64,000 nucleotides of DNA from Nocardioides ginsengisegetis (GTDB lineage Bacteria > Actinomycetota > Actinomycetes > Propionibacteriales > Nocardioidaceae), in contig NZ_JACGXA010000003.1 of the NCBI RefSeq assembly GCF_014138045.1, positions 248,001 through 312,000 of the forward strand, written 5' to 3'. The position numbers and the translations under genes were made by a program. The notes under the pieces are model-generated. The model made no database searches. It saw only the letters and a list, made by a program, of their open reading frames with translations, and was not told where the DNA came from. Below, in pieces: positions 25,971-36,134 of this stretch. The stretch's first letter is position 1. The number at the start of each line of letters is the position of its first letter.

Positions 25971-26024
25971 TCGCCTGTGGACGGGGCGAGGCATGGGACC
26001 CCTCGCGCGGGGTAGAACGAGGGC

Positions 26025-27234
<1,210 letters not shown>

Positions 27235-27260
<26 letters not shown>

Positions 27261-28041
27261 CCGGGGACCCGGCGGGCTCGAGGGGGTGCAGCAGGGCGTC
27301 GGTGCCGCCGTCGACGAACAGCACCGACCCGACGACCAGGCTGGCGGCGTCGGAGAGCAGGAAGGCGATCGCGGCCGCGACCTCGTCGGGGCGACCCGGG
27401 CGCCCGATCGCGGAGGGGTAGGCGTCGGCGAACGCCCCCAGCACCGGGTCCTCGCGCAGCCGGTCGGTCATCGGGGTGGCGACCAGGCCGGGGGCGACGG
27501 CGTTGAGCCGGATCCCCGCCCCGATCCAGTCGGGGGTGACGCCTGCGCGCCGCGCCCAGTGCGCCAGCGCCGCCTTGGTGGCCGGGTAGACCTCGACCGC
27601 CTCGACGCCGGCGGCCACCTCGCGGGCACGGCTCTCGTCGCCGGCCAGGCAGGCCTGCGCGACGTCGCCGCTCCAGCCGGGCTGGGCGGTGATCGAGTTC
27701 GACGACAGCACCACGACCGACGCGCCGGGCCGCATCAGCTCCCGCAGCCCGGTCAGCACCTCGACGGCGCCGAAGTAGTTCACGGACACGACCAGCTGCG
27801 GGTCGACGCCGGTGAGCCCGGCGATCCCCGCGCACGGCACGCAGCCGTCGAGGGCGTCAGTCAGCGCAGCGATGCCGGATACCGCCGCGGCCCGACCCGA
27901 CGCCGACGACAGGTCGGCCAGCACGTCGATCCCCGACCCGGCGACGTCGACGGTCAGCACCCGGTGGCCCTGCGCGCGGAGCAGTGCGGTCGTGGCTGCC
28001 CCGATGCCGGACGCAGCGCCCGTGACGACGTAGGTCTTCAC
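27235..28041 (-). CDS. Short-chain dehydrogenase/reductase
   Basis: A 268-aa classical SDR. The cofactor motif TGAASGIG is at residues 7-14; the active-site Ser is in SSNSITAQPG and the YxxxK pair in YPATKAALAHW. The Asp after strand 2 (TVDVAGSG) suggests NAD(H) preference. The C-terminal RPGRPDEVAAAIAFLL is typical. The overall pattern resembles 3-alpha-hydroxysteroid dehydrogenase/carbonyl reductase-like SDRs, but the substrate cannot be told. The GTG start at 28041 lies 7 nt behind the carboxyltransferase gene, so they are probably one operon. The 3' end overlaps the kinase gene. Confidence 0.85.
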
Positions 28042-28048
28042 GGCGGGC

Positions 28049-29527
28049 TCAGATGTAGCGGGCCGCACGGTCGGCAGGCGACCCGGGCCCGGCCTCGAGC
28101 AGCGCGGCCAGCTCGTGCTCGAGCACCGACCCGACCCGCTGGCAGAAGGCCTCGGGCTCGTCCGCGGCGTCGGGCAGCTCGGCGACGATCCGGTCCACGA
28201 TGCCGAGCTCGGCCAGGTCGAGCGCCCGCACCCGCTGCTGCCGCGCCATCTCGGGGGCGTGGTCGAGGTCGCGGTGCACGATCGCGCTCGCCCCCTCCGG
28301 CGGCAGCGGCGAGAGCCAGGCGTGCTGGGCCGCGACGACCCGGTCGGCCGGCAGGAACGCCAGCGCCCCGCCACCGTTGCCCTCGCCGAGCATCAGGCAC
28401 AGGGTCGGGGCGTCGAGGGTGACCAGGTCGGCCAGGCTGCGCGCGATCTCGCCGGCCAGGCCGCCGTTCTCCGCCTCGGGGGAGAGCGCCGCGCCCTGCG
28501 TGTCGATGACCGTCACGAGCGGCAGCCCCAGCTCGGACGCGAGGCGCATCCCGCGCCGCGCCTCGCGCAGCGCCTCGGGCCCCATCGGGTGGTCCGCGGT
28601 CTGGCCTCGCCGGTCCTGGCCGAGGAACACGCACGGCGCCTCGCCGAAGCGCACCAGCGCGATCAGCAGGCCGGGGTCGTGCTCGCCCTGCCCGGTGCCG
28701 TTGAGGGGTACGACGTCGGTGGCGGCGTACTTGAGGAGACGACGTACGCCGGGCCGGTCGGGGCGGCGCGAGCGCGTGACGGCGTCCCACGTCTCGACGT
28801 CGGGGAGCGGCGTCAGCGGCACCGGCGCCGGGACCGGCTTGATGCCGTGCCGGGGCGCCAGCAGGATCGTCAGCGCGCGGTCGAGGATGCCGGCGATCTC
28901 CTCGGGCGGGACGACGGCGTCGATGATGCCGCGCGCGTAGAGGTTCTCCGACGTCTGCACGTCCGCGGGGAACTCCTTGCCGTAGAGCGCGGAGTAGACA
29001 CGCGGGCCCAGGAAGCCGACCAGCGCGCCGGGCTCGGCGACCGTGACGTGGCCGAGCGAGCCCCACGACGCCATCACGCCGCCGGTCGTGGGGTGCCGCA
29101 GGTAGACGAGGTAGGGGAGGCCCGCGGCCTTGTGCGCCGCGACGGCCGCGGAGATCCGGACCATCTGGACGAACGCCGGCGTTCCCTCCTGCATGCGGGT
29201 GCCGCCGCTGACGGGCGCGGCGAGCAGCGGCAGGCCCTCGACGGTCGCCCGCTCGATGGCGGCCACGAGCCGGTCGGCCGACGCGCGCCCGATCGACCCG
29301 GCCAGGAAGCCGAACTCGCCGACGACCACGGCCACACGGCGGCCGTGCATCAGGCCCTCGCCGGACAGCACGGACTCATCGACGCCGCTCTTCTCCGCGG
29401 CTGCGGCCAGCTCCGCGAGGTACTCCTCCGACAGCCCCGACCGCAAGGGCGGGACGTCCCACGAACTCCAGGAGCCCGCGTCGAGGACCAGGCCGATGAG
29501 CTCTGCTGCGTTGAGTCGATGCGTCAC
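28049..29527 (-). CDS. Acyl-CoA carboxylase carboxyltransferase, AccD-AccA fusion type
   Basis: A 492-aa carboxyltransferase with both crotonase-fold halves in one chain. The N-terminal half (about 30-240) is beta-like with GGTRMQEGTPAFVQMV and HPTTGGVMASWGSLG; the C-terminal half (about 270-480) is alpha-like with DTQGAALSPEAENGG and LGEGNGGGALAF. No CxxC zinc ribbon is seen at the N-terminus, unlike AccD. It should transfer carboxyl from biotin to an acyl-CoA, but the biotin carboxylase/BCCP subunit is not nearby. The GTG start overlaps the preceding epimerase stop by 4 nt. Confidence 0.85.
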   Translation of the reverse strand: MTHRLNAAELIGLVLDAGSWSSWDVPPLRSGLSEEYLAELAAAAEKSGVDESVLSGEGLMHGRRVAVVVGEFGFLAGSIGRASADRLVAAIERATVEGLPLLAAPVSGGTRMQEGTPAFVQMVRISAAVAAHKAAGLPYLVYLRHPTTGGVMASWGSLGHVTVAEPGALVGFLGPRVYSALYGKEFPADVQTSENLYARGIIDAVVPPEEIAGILDRALTILLAPRHGIKPVPAPVPLTPLPDVETWDAVTRSRRPDRPGVRRLLKYAATDVVPLNGTGQGEHDPGLLIALVRFGEAPCVFLGQDRRGQTADHPMGPEALREARRGMRLASELGLPLVTVIDTQGAALSPEAENGGLAGEIARSLADLVTLDAPTLCLMLGEGNGGGALAFLPADRVVAAQHAWLSPLPPEGASAIVHRDLDHAPEMARQQRVRALDLAELGIVDRIVAELPDAADEPEAFCQRVGSVLEHELAALLEAGPGSPADRAARYI

Positions 29528-30525
29528 GCGGGCAGGCTATGCCCTGCCTCGTGCCAGGCGGCGAGGACCTCGAGCTCGTCCTCCCGGCTGACACCGGTGA
29601 CGGTCGCGTCGGGGTGGGCCCGCAGCCAGGCCAGCGTGTCGCGGGCGGTGTCGGCGACCGGCCGCGGCCGGAGCCCGGCGTCGAGGGAGGGCTGGACGTC
29701 GTGCGCCAGCATGCCGTCGTACTCCGGGCGCGGCAGCCACAGCGGCACCGCCTGCGGGCCGGCCCACGGCGCGACCTCGCGGTCGGCCAGGAACTCCTGC
29801 GGCACCCAGGTCCACGCGGGCGCCACGCCCGCGCCCTGCGCCGTCGCGGCCAGCACGTCCTCGATCCGCATGGTCGGCCCGACGCCGTCGTACACGCCCT
29901 CGGTGCGGGCCTCGCAGGAGTCCACGACCCACTCCGCCAGGTCGCGTACGTCGATCACCTGGACCGCGTCGTCCGGCGAGCCCGGCGCGAGCACCTCGTC
30001 GCCGTCGGAGACCGCGCCGAGCCGGGCCGGCCAGTAGGTGAACCGGCCCGTGGGGTCGCCGGGGCCGACGATCAGCCCGGGCCGGACCACCATCGCGGAC
30101 GCGACCCCGTCGAGCACGATCTCCTCGCACGCGACCTTCATCGGACCGTAGGCCTCGCCGTCGACGGAGAGGTCCACGTCCTCGTGGATCGGCTCGCGCA
30201 GCGGGAGCGTGCCGGGACGACCCCCGGGTGTCGACTCGTCCTCGTAGACGTTGACGGTGGACACGAAGACCCAGTGGGCACGCGGGAAGCGCGCCACCGC
30301 GGCACGGACCCACGACGGGTGCCGGGCCACGTCGACGACCGCGTCGAAGTCGCCCAGCTCGTCGGGCAGCCCCGCGGCCCGGTCGGTCACGACGTGCCGC
30401 GCGCCGAACGGCACCGACCCCGACGAGCCGCGGCACGCGCACGTGACCTCGTGGCCGCGGCGGACCGCGTCCTCGGCGACCGCACGCGACAGGAACACCG
30501 ACCCACCCAGCACCAGGAGCTTCAT
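29524..30525 (-). CDS. NAD-dependent epimerase/dehydratase family protein
   Basis: A 333-aa extended-SDR protein. The N-terminal nucleotide-binding loop is LGGSVFLSRAVAEDA, a modified GGxxFLG pattern seen in RNA-binding-like and reductase subfamilies. The active-site region STVNVYEDES and the AYGPMKV tetrad-like YxxxK (Tyr-Gly-Pro-Met-Lys) are present; VVRPGLIVGPGDPTGRFTYW is typical of the substrate domain. Substrate unknown. It heads a likely three-gene minus-strand operon with the carboxyltransferase and SDR. Start ATG 30525 begins strand 1. Confidence 0.8.
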   Translation of the reverse strand: MKLLVLGGSVFLSRAVAEDAVRRGHEVTCACRGSSGSVPFGARHVVTDRAAGLPDELGDFDAVVDVARHPSWVRAAVARFPRAHWVFVSTVNVYEDESTPGGRPGTLPLREPIHEDVDLSVDGEAYGPMKVACEEIVLDGVASAMVVRPGLIVGPGDPTGRFTYWPARLGAVSDGDEVLAPGSPDDAVQVIDVRDLAEWVVDSCEARTEGVYDGVGPTMRIEDVLAATAQGAGVAPAWTWVPQEFLADREVAPWAGPQAVPLWLPRPEYDGMLAHDVQPSLDAGLRPRPVADTARDTLAWLRAHPDATVTGVSREDELEVLAAWHEAGHSLPA

Positions 30526-30604
30526 GGGTTCAGCCGACTACGGCGCCGACCGGACCGCAAGGGTGTTCGCCCAGAGCACAGATCCAACAAGAGACGGGGC
30601 GGCG

Positions 30605-32089
30605 TCAGGTGCGGGGCGGGGACTTCCGGCCGAGCAGCCACGCGTCGAAGAACGGCTGCAGGTCGCGCCCGGTCTGCTGCGACCACCACGACGTGATGTC
30701 GTCGTAGCCCGCGTTGCCGTCCTCGTGCACGGTCGGCCACTTCCGCACGAGCCGCCAGAACTCGTCGTCGCCCAGCCGCTTGCGCAGTTCGTCCCACATC
30801 AGCGCGGGGCCGTAGTAGATGTTGCCCTCGCCGAACGTCGCCGGGTCGTAGTCGGCCGGCGGCCCGGACTCGCGGCGCATCTGCGGCTCGATGCTGCCCC
30901 ACTCGGCCATCAGCGACGCGACCGACCGATGGTCGTGCTCGGCCTCCCACAACCCCTGCAGGTAGAGCGCCATCCCCTCGCTCATCCACACGTCGCGCCA
31001 GTCGCGCGGGGTGACCTCGTCGCCGTACCACTGGTGCACGATCTCGTGCACGAGCACCTGCGGCGCGGTCGTGTAGTCGGTCCGCCCGAGCGTGATCATC
31101 GACTGCGTCTCCATGCCCGACCGCGAGTCGACGAGCAGGATGCCGAGGCTGGAGAAGGGGTAGGGCCCGAGCTTGCCCTCCACCCAGTCGACGGCCGGGG
31201 CGGTCGACCGGAGCCCCTTGATCGTGTACGCCGCGCCCCGCGGGGTCCAGTAGGTGATCGGCACGCCGCTGGTCGAGCGGTCCTTGGTCTCCTGGAAGTC
31301 GCCGATCGCGATCGTGACGAGGTACGACGACGCCGGCTCGTCGAGGTGCCAGCGCGTGATGCTGGTGCCGTCCTGCTGGTCGCGCGAGTCCAGCGTGCCG
31401 TTGGCGACGCCCATCATCGGCTCGGGGGCCGCGATCGTGAAGGAGTAGAGCGCCTTGTCGGCCGGCTGGTCGTTGACGGCGTACCAGCTGTAGGCGCCGA
31501 AGGGCTCCTGCATCGTCCAGGCGGCGTGGTCGGTCGTCGTCGTCCAGCCGAGCGTGCTGAAGTCGCCCCGGGTCGTGGGGGCGCTGACCGGCCGCGGGGA
31601 GCCGGCGTAGGAGATCACCATCGTGTAGCGCCGGTCGGCCCGCGTGTCGAGGTGCACCACGAGGTCCTTGCCGGGGTGGTCGAAGTCCGCGTCCGCACCG
31701 TCCACCGTCACCGACGAGACGGTCAGCGCCTGGCCGAGGTCGAGCTGGACGTGGTCGCCGGTCGCGGTCGCCCGGAAGACCAGCGTCTCCACCGCGGTCA
31801 GGGTGTCGCTCGCGGGCGTCCACGCCAGGTCGAGGTCGTAGTGCAGCGCGTCGACCGACGGGTCGCCCACATCGGGGTAGACCCGGTCCTCGACCGGCTC
31901 GCTCACGGCGGCGTCGAGGGACGGGTCGTCGGTCGCGACGGTCGTCTCGCTCCCGACCGGCTCGACGGCCCGGGAGGCCGAGGACGAGGCGGAGACCGGC
32001 GACGGGTCGGCCTTCGGGGAGGAGGAGTCGCACGCGGCGAGCGACGTCCAGGCCAGGGCGAGGGCGACGACCCCGCCGGCGAGCCTCAT
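30605..32089 (-). CDS. M1-family aminopeptidase lipoprotein
   Basis: A 494-aa exported zinc peptidase. The signal peptide ends in a lipobox, LAAC at about residues 17-20, followed by a Ser-rich linker. The catalytic motif HEIVH followed 18 residues later by Glu in WMSEGMALY is the full gluzincin HExxHx18E site. The exopeptidase loop reads GMETQ in place of GAMEN. It is shorter than the ERAP-like C-domain containing aminopeptidases (about 860 aa), so only the catalytic core is present. The ATG overlaps the sigma-factor stop by 4 nt, so sigma factor and peptidase are coupled. Confidence 0.9.
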   Translation of the reverse strand: MRLAGGVVALALAWTSLAACDSSSPKADPSPVSASSSASRAVEPVGSETTVATDDPSLDAAVSEPVEDRVYPDVGDPSVDALHYDLDLAWTPASDTLTAVETLVFRATATGDHVQLDLGQALTVSSVTVDGADADFDHPGKDLVVHLDTRADRRYTMVISYAGSPRPVSAPTTRGDFSTLGWTTTTDHAAWTMQEPFGAYSWYAVNDQPADKALYSFTIAAPEPMMGVANGTLDSRDQQDGTSITRWHLDEPASSYLVTIAIGDFQETKDRSTSGVPITYWTPRGAAYTIKGLRSTAPAVDWVEGKLGPYPFSSLGILLVDSRSGMETQSMITLGRTDYTTAPQVLVHEIVHQWYGDEVTPRDWRDVWMSEGMALYLQGLWEAEHDHRSVASLMAEWGSIEPQMRRESGPPADYDPATFGEGNIYYGPALMWDELRKRLGDDEFWRLVRKWPTVHEDGNAGYDDITSWWSQQTGRDLQPFFDAWLLGRKSPPRT

Positions 32090-32652
32090 TCGACGCCGCC
32101 GCGCAGCAGCGGCCGGGCGAGCCTGCGGCCGTGGTGGATCTGGGCCTTCACGGTGCCGAGCGGCGCGCCGACCTGCTCGGCGATCTCCTCGTAGGACATG
32201 CCGTAGACGTCGCGCAGGATCAGGGGCTCCACGAACTGCGGGTGGTCGCGCTCGATGGTCTCCATCGCCTCGAGCAGGTCGAGGCGGGTGCCGGCGATGA
32301 CGCTGGTGGTGCGCGGGTCGGGCCGGTCCATCGGTCCGGTCGCGGCGTGCGGGTCGGCGGGCACGGCCTGGTTCTTCATCCGGCGGTAGGTCGACCTGGC
32401 GGAGTTGACCGCCACCACGTGCATCCAGGTGGTGAACCGCCCCCGGCCGCCCCACGAGCCGATCTTGGCGGCGATGTTGATCAGCGCCTCCTGGCAGGCG
32501 TCCTCGGCGTCGGGGGTGTAGGGGAGCACCCCGCGGCAGACGTTGAGCGCCCGCGGCCGGATCGCGCCGAGCAGCACCTCGAGCGCGTCGCGGTCGCCGT
32601 CCCGGGCGCGCCGCGCCAGCTCGTCGATCTCGTCAGCAGTGCGTGCCTCCAC
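32086..32652 (-). CDS. ECF-type RNA polymerase sigma factor
   Basis: A 188-aa sigma-70 family protein with region 2 (about 12-85; PYTPDAEDACQEALINIAAKIG, RFTTWMHVVAVNSARSTYRR) and region 4 (about 125-180; YGMSYEEIAEQVGAPLGTVKAQIHHGRR). Regions 1.1 and 3 are absent. It directs polymerase to an unknown regulon. The usual membrane anti-sigma partner is not adjacent; the coupled downstream gene is instead an M1 peptidase lipoprotein. The GTG start at 32652 fits the start of region 2. Confidence 0.92.
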   Translation of the reverse strand: MEARTADEIDELARRARDGDRDALEVLLGAIRPRALNVCRGVLPYTPDAEDACQEALINIAAKIGSWGGRGRFTTWMHVVAVNSARSTYRRMKNQAVPADPHAATGPMDRPDPRTTSVIAGTRLDLLEAMETIERDHPQFVEPLILRDVYGMSYEEIAEQVGAPLGTVKAQIHHGRRLARPLLRGGVE

Positions 32653-32720
32653 GCCGTTCTCCCCCGATTCGTGGGCCCCGAAGCCCCCTGTCGCAACAAC
32701 CCGAAGATAGTCCAGAACGC

Positions 32721-32748
32721 GTAGGACCCGGCCGGGGCCGGGTCCTAC
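32721..32748 (-). terminator. Hairpin terminator of the ABC exporter operon
   Basis: A perfect 13-bp stem, GTAGGACCCGGCC with a 2-nt loop and its complement, lies 22 nt downstream of the permease stop (minus strand). The next base run on the minus strand contains TTCT only, so the U-tract is weak. Confidence 0.75.
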
Positions 32749-32769
32749 GGTTCGGTCACGATTCCGGGG

Positions 32770-33588
32770 CTACTTCACCTCGGACCGCATCAGCATCGTG
32801 AGGCCGACGGCCAGCGGCGCGACCAGCCAGATGAGTCCGCTGGTGCCGAGCTGGCCCCACTGCTCGCCGGTCATGGTGCCGTTGAAGAGCTGGCCCTGGG
32901 CGAAGTTGAAGTCGACCCACGGCTGCAGGTCGTGGAACCACGCCTGCCCGTTGGCCAGCAGCATCGCCAGCGTCGGGAGCACGAAGCCGTAGACGAAGTA
33001 GCCCACGATCGCGCCCGCCGAGTTGCGGATCACCACGCCGAGCATGAAGCCGATCAGCAGGCCCAGGACGTTGCCGAGGACGATGAACGCGAGCGTCCGC
33101 GGCCCGTCGTCCCAGACGGTGTCGACGCCGGCGATCGCCGACCCGACGACGTTGCCGACCGCGCCGATGACCATGGCGACCAGCATCGAGCCGACGCCCA
33201 CCGCCACGGCGACGACCGCCTTGGCGGCGATCACCCGGCCGCGGTGCGGCACGAGCGTGAACGTCGTCAGGCCGCTGCGCTGGCTCCACTCGCTGGTCAC
33301 GGCGAGCACCGCCACCATCGGCAGGATCACCGCCATCGGGAAGCCGATCGCGCCGGCGAACGTGTCGTAGGTCAGCTCGTCGCGCGGCGCCCACAGCAGC
33401 ACGGCGCCGGTGGCGAGCAGGGCGGTGATGCCGATGCTCGCGAGCAGCCAGAAGCCGGAGCGGGTGTCGAACGACTTGCGGGCCTCCACCGCGACGACCC
33501 GGGAGAACGGGATCGGCGCCGGAGGGGCGGTGCGGGTCACGGGCCGGCGGGCCAGGTCGCTGGTTGCTGCGGGGGTCATGGTGGTCAT
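32770..33588 (-). CDS. ABC transporter permease (ABC-2 like)
   Basis: A 272-aa membrane protein with six hydrophobic segments (about 47-65, 80-98, 125-150, 170-195, 200-218 and 245-262). A conserved RVVAVEARKSFDTRSGFWLL amphipathic entry helix precedes the first membrane span, as in actinobacterial ABC-2 permeases for small molecules or antibiotics. It pairs with the ATPase encoded just upstream; start and stop overlap by 4 nt. Substrate unknown. Confidence 0.85.
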   Translation of the reverse strand: MTTMTPAATSDLARRPVTRTAPPAPIPFSRVVAVEARKSFDTRSGFWLLASIGITALLATGAVLLWAPRDELTYDTFAGAIGFPMAVILPMVAVLAVTSEWSQRSGLTTFTLVPHRGRVIAAKAVVAVAVGVGSMLVAMVIGAVGNVVGSAIAGVDTVWDDGPRTLAFIVLGNVLGLLIGFMLGVVIRNSAGAIVGYFVYGFVLPTLAMLLANGQAWFHDLQPWVDFNFAQGQLFNGTMTGEQWGQLGTSGLIWLVAPLAVGLTMLMRSEVK

Positions 33589-34496
33589 GCCGCCACTCCT
33601 TCTCGGGTTCCTTCTCGCTGGGTGTCCGCGGTGAGCTCGAGGAACATCTCCTCGAGCCCGGCGCCGTCGGCGCTGCGCAGCTCGCGCAGGGCGATGCCGG
33701 CCCGCAGGGCGACCTCGCCGACGAGGTCGGGGTCGGCGTCGGTGCGCAGGGCGTCGCCGCCGCTGGCGTGGTGGGTGATGCCGGAGGCGGTCAGCGCCCG
33801 CGACAGGTGGTCACGGTTCGCCGCCCGTACGACGGTGCCGGCCGCCTGCAGCAGCTCGGCCTTGGTCCCCTGGGCGACGATCCGGCCGTTGCCGATCACG
33901 ACCAGGTCGTCGGCGATGACCTCGATCTCGTGCAGGAGGTGCGAGGACAGCAGGACGGTCGCGCCGCGGTCGGCGTACCCCCGGAGCAGGTCGCGCATCC
34001 ACCGGATGCCGGCCGGGTCGAGGCCGTTGGCGGGCTCGTCGAGGATCAGCACCTCCGGCTCGCCGAGCAGCGCCGTGGCGATGCCGAGCCGCTGCCGCAT
34101 GCCGAGGGAGTAGTGCCGGACGCGCCGGCCGGCCTCCTCGGGCGTCAGGCTGACGAGGTCGAGGATCTCGTCGACCCGGCTGGTCGGCAGGCCCATGGTG
34201 CGGGCGGCGACCGTGAGGATCTCCCGGCCGGTGCGGCCGGCGTGCTGCGCCGAGGCGTCGAGCAGCACGCCGACCTCGAGGCCGGGGTTGGGCAGGTCGG
34301 CGAAGCGCCGACCGCAGACCGTGGCGGTTCCCGAGGTGGCGGGCGTGAGCCCGACCAGGACGCGCATCGTCGTGGACTTGCCGGCACCGTTGGGGCCGAG
34401 GAACCCGGTGACGCGGCCCGGACGGGCCGTGAACGTCACGTCGTCGACGGCCGTGAAGCTGCCGTAGGTCCGGGTGAGGGAGTCGATGGAGATCAT
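33585..34496 (-). CDS. ABC transporter ATP-binding protein (DrrA-like)
   Basis: A 303-aa ATPase: Walker A GPNGAGKST near residue 38, Q-loop region, signature YSLGMRQRLGIA, Walker B LILDEPANGLDP, and switch His in SSHLLHEIE. A C-terminal region of about 85 residues is typical of DrrA-type exporters. It energises export by the ABC-2 permease encoded next. ATG 34496 precedes SLTRTYGSFTAVDD, the conserved strand start. The region up to the divergent kinase (144 nt) is its likely promoter. Confidence 0.92.
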   Translation of the reverse strand: MISIDSLTRTYGSFTAVDDVTFTARPGRVTGFLGPNGAGKSTTMRVLVGLTPATSGTATVCGRRFADLPNPGLEVGVLLDASAQHAGRTGREILTVAARTMGLPTSRVDEILDLVSLTPEEAGRRVRHYSLGMRQRLGIATALLGEPEVLILDEPANGLDPAGIRWMRDLLRGYADRGATVLLSSHLLHEIEVIADDLVVIGNGRIVAQGTKAELLQAAGTVVRAANRDHLSRALTASGITHHASGGDALRTDADPDLVGEVALRAGIALRELRSADGAGLEEMFLELTADTQREGTREGVAA

Positions 34497-34640
34497 GTCG
34501 AGAAGACTCGCCCTCACCGTGCCGATCGCACATCGGGGAAGCCGCTGAACCCGACCCCGGTCGCACCCCCGAGACGCCCTCGGGGTCGACCCCGATCCGG
34601 CGACCACCGCCCCGGCCGGGCTTCTTGGCATGATGCCTCC

Positions 34641-36128
34641 GTGTCCATGCCCTCCCGCCTCGGTCGCTACGCCGTGCGCCGGCGCATCGGAGCGGGCGGC
34701 TTCGCCACGGTCTGGCTCGCCTACGACGAGCAGCTCGACTCCCCGGTGGCGATCAAGGTGCTCGCGGACAACTGGACCGAGGACCACCACGTGCGCGGCC
34801 GCTTCCTCGAGGAGGGCCGCTACCTGCGCAAGGTCGAGTCGCCCCACGTCGTGTCCGTCTACGACGCCGGCGAGCTCGAGGACGGCCGCCCCTACCTCGT
34901 GATGTCGTACGCCGACCAGGGCACCCTCGCGGACCGGCTCGACGTCGAGGGGCTCACCCCCGAGCAGGCGCTCGAGGTGATCCGCCAGGTCGGCGCCGGC
35001 CTCCAGGCCCTGCACGAGCGCAACATCCTGCACCGCGACGTCAAGCCGGCCAACGTCCTCTTCCGCACCGTCGAGGCCGGGTCCGGCACCGAGGTCCGGG
35101 CGATGATGGGCGACCTCGGGCTCGGCAAGGCGCTCGACATGTCCTCGCGGCTCACGATGATCGCCGGCACGCCGTCCTTCGTCGCGCCCGAGCAGGCGCA
35201 GGGCGAGAGCCTCGACGCCCGCGCCGACCAGTACTCCCTCGCCGCGCTCACCCACCTGCTCCTCGCCGGCCGGGCGCCCTACTCCCACGCGACGCTGGCC
35301 GCGGCCGCCGAGCCCGGCCCGCCCCCGTCGCTCTCGACGCCGGAGCGGCCCTTCCCGGCCGAGGTCGACGCCGTCGTACGCCGTGGCCTGGCCCCCGACC
35401 GCGAGGACCGTTGGCCCGACGTCCGGTCCTACGTCGAGGCGCTGACCGCCGCGCTCGGCCGGGAGGCCGCGGGCACGGCGCCGGCCCCGTGGCTGCCCGT
35501 CGACCCCGCGCTGACCCAGCCCGGTGCCCGGCCCTCGCCGCGCCCGGTCGCCGGCACGGTCCTGCCCGAGCCGCAGCCACCCGCGGAGCCCCGGCGCCGC
35601 GGCCGCACGGTCGCCGCGGCGCTCGTCGGCGCCGTCGCGCTGGCGGCCGGCGCCGCCGGTGGGTACGCCGCGGAGCAGCGTCGGGCCGACCGCGACGTGA
35701 CGCTGGGCGACGACGGCGGCTCGCTGTTCGTGACCGTCCCGTCGACCTGGCACCGGGCGGTCGCCGACACCGGGTGGCGCTCGCCCCTCGACAAGACCCG
35801 GTACGCCGCCCTCTCGGTCGGGACGAGCCCCGACTGGACCGCCACGGCGTCGACCGCGCAGGGCGTCTTCCTCGGGATCCTCGCCGGCACCGAGCTGCCG
35901 AGCCAGGTGCCGCAGCATCCCGAGTGCCGGACCGCCCAGTCGCCGTACACCGACGAGGGCGATCTGGGCTCCTCGGTGACCGTCGTCTACACCGACTGCC
36001 CCGGCGGGGTCACCGTCGAGCGGGTCGTGCAGGTCGCGGACAACCGGCTGCTGTGGATCCAGGTGCGCAGCGCGACCCGGGCGACTGCCAACGCCGTGCT
36101 CGACTCCGTCGAGACCCGCGGCATCTGA
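34641..36128 (+). CDS. Ser/Thr protein kinase with LpqN-like extracytoplasmic domain
   Basis: A 495-aa kinase. The catalytic domain spans about 8-275: IGAGGFATVW, Lys39, HRDVKPAN (131-138) and DLG at 158-160 in place of DFG, a conservative change compatible with activity. A membrane segment follows near residues 325-348. The external part (about 360-495) carries SLFVTVPSTWHRAVAD and ends in VLDSVETRGI; its pattern resembles the LpqN/PsbP-like fold of actinobacterial lipoproteins (inference), including a Cys pair. GTG 34641 is preferred over ATG 34647. The gene converges with a small secreted protein (6-nt gap) of similar pattern. Confidence 0.87.
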   Translation: MSMPSRLGRYAVRRRIGAGGFATVWLAYDEQLDSPVAIKVLADNWTEDHHVRGRFLEEGRYLRKVESPHVVSVYDAGELEDGRPYLVMSYADQGTLADRLDVEGLTPEQALEVIRQVGAGLQALHERNILHRDVKPANVLFRTVEAGSGTEVRAMMGDLGLGKALDMSSRLTMIAGTPSFVAPEQAQGESLDARADQYSLAALTHLLLAGRAPYSHATLAAAAEPGPPPSLSTPERPFPAEVDAVVRRGLAPDREDRWPDVRSYVEALTAALGREAAGTAPAPWLPVDPALTQPGARPSPRPVAGTVLPEPQPPAEPRRRGRTVAAALVGAVALAAGAAGGYAAEQRRADRDVTLGDDGGSLFVTVPSTWHRAVADTGWRSPLDKTRYAALSVGTSPDWTATASTAQGVFLGILAGTELPSQVPQHPECRTAQSPYTDEGDLGSSVTVVYTDCPGGVTVERVVQVADNRLLWIQVRSATRATANAVLDSVETRGI

Positions 36129-36134
36129 CGCCCG

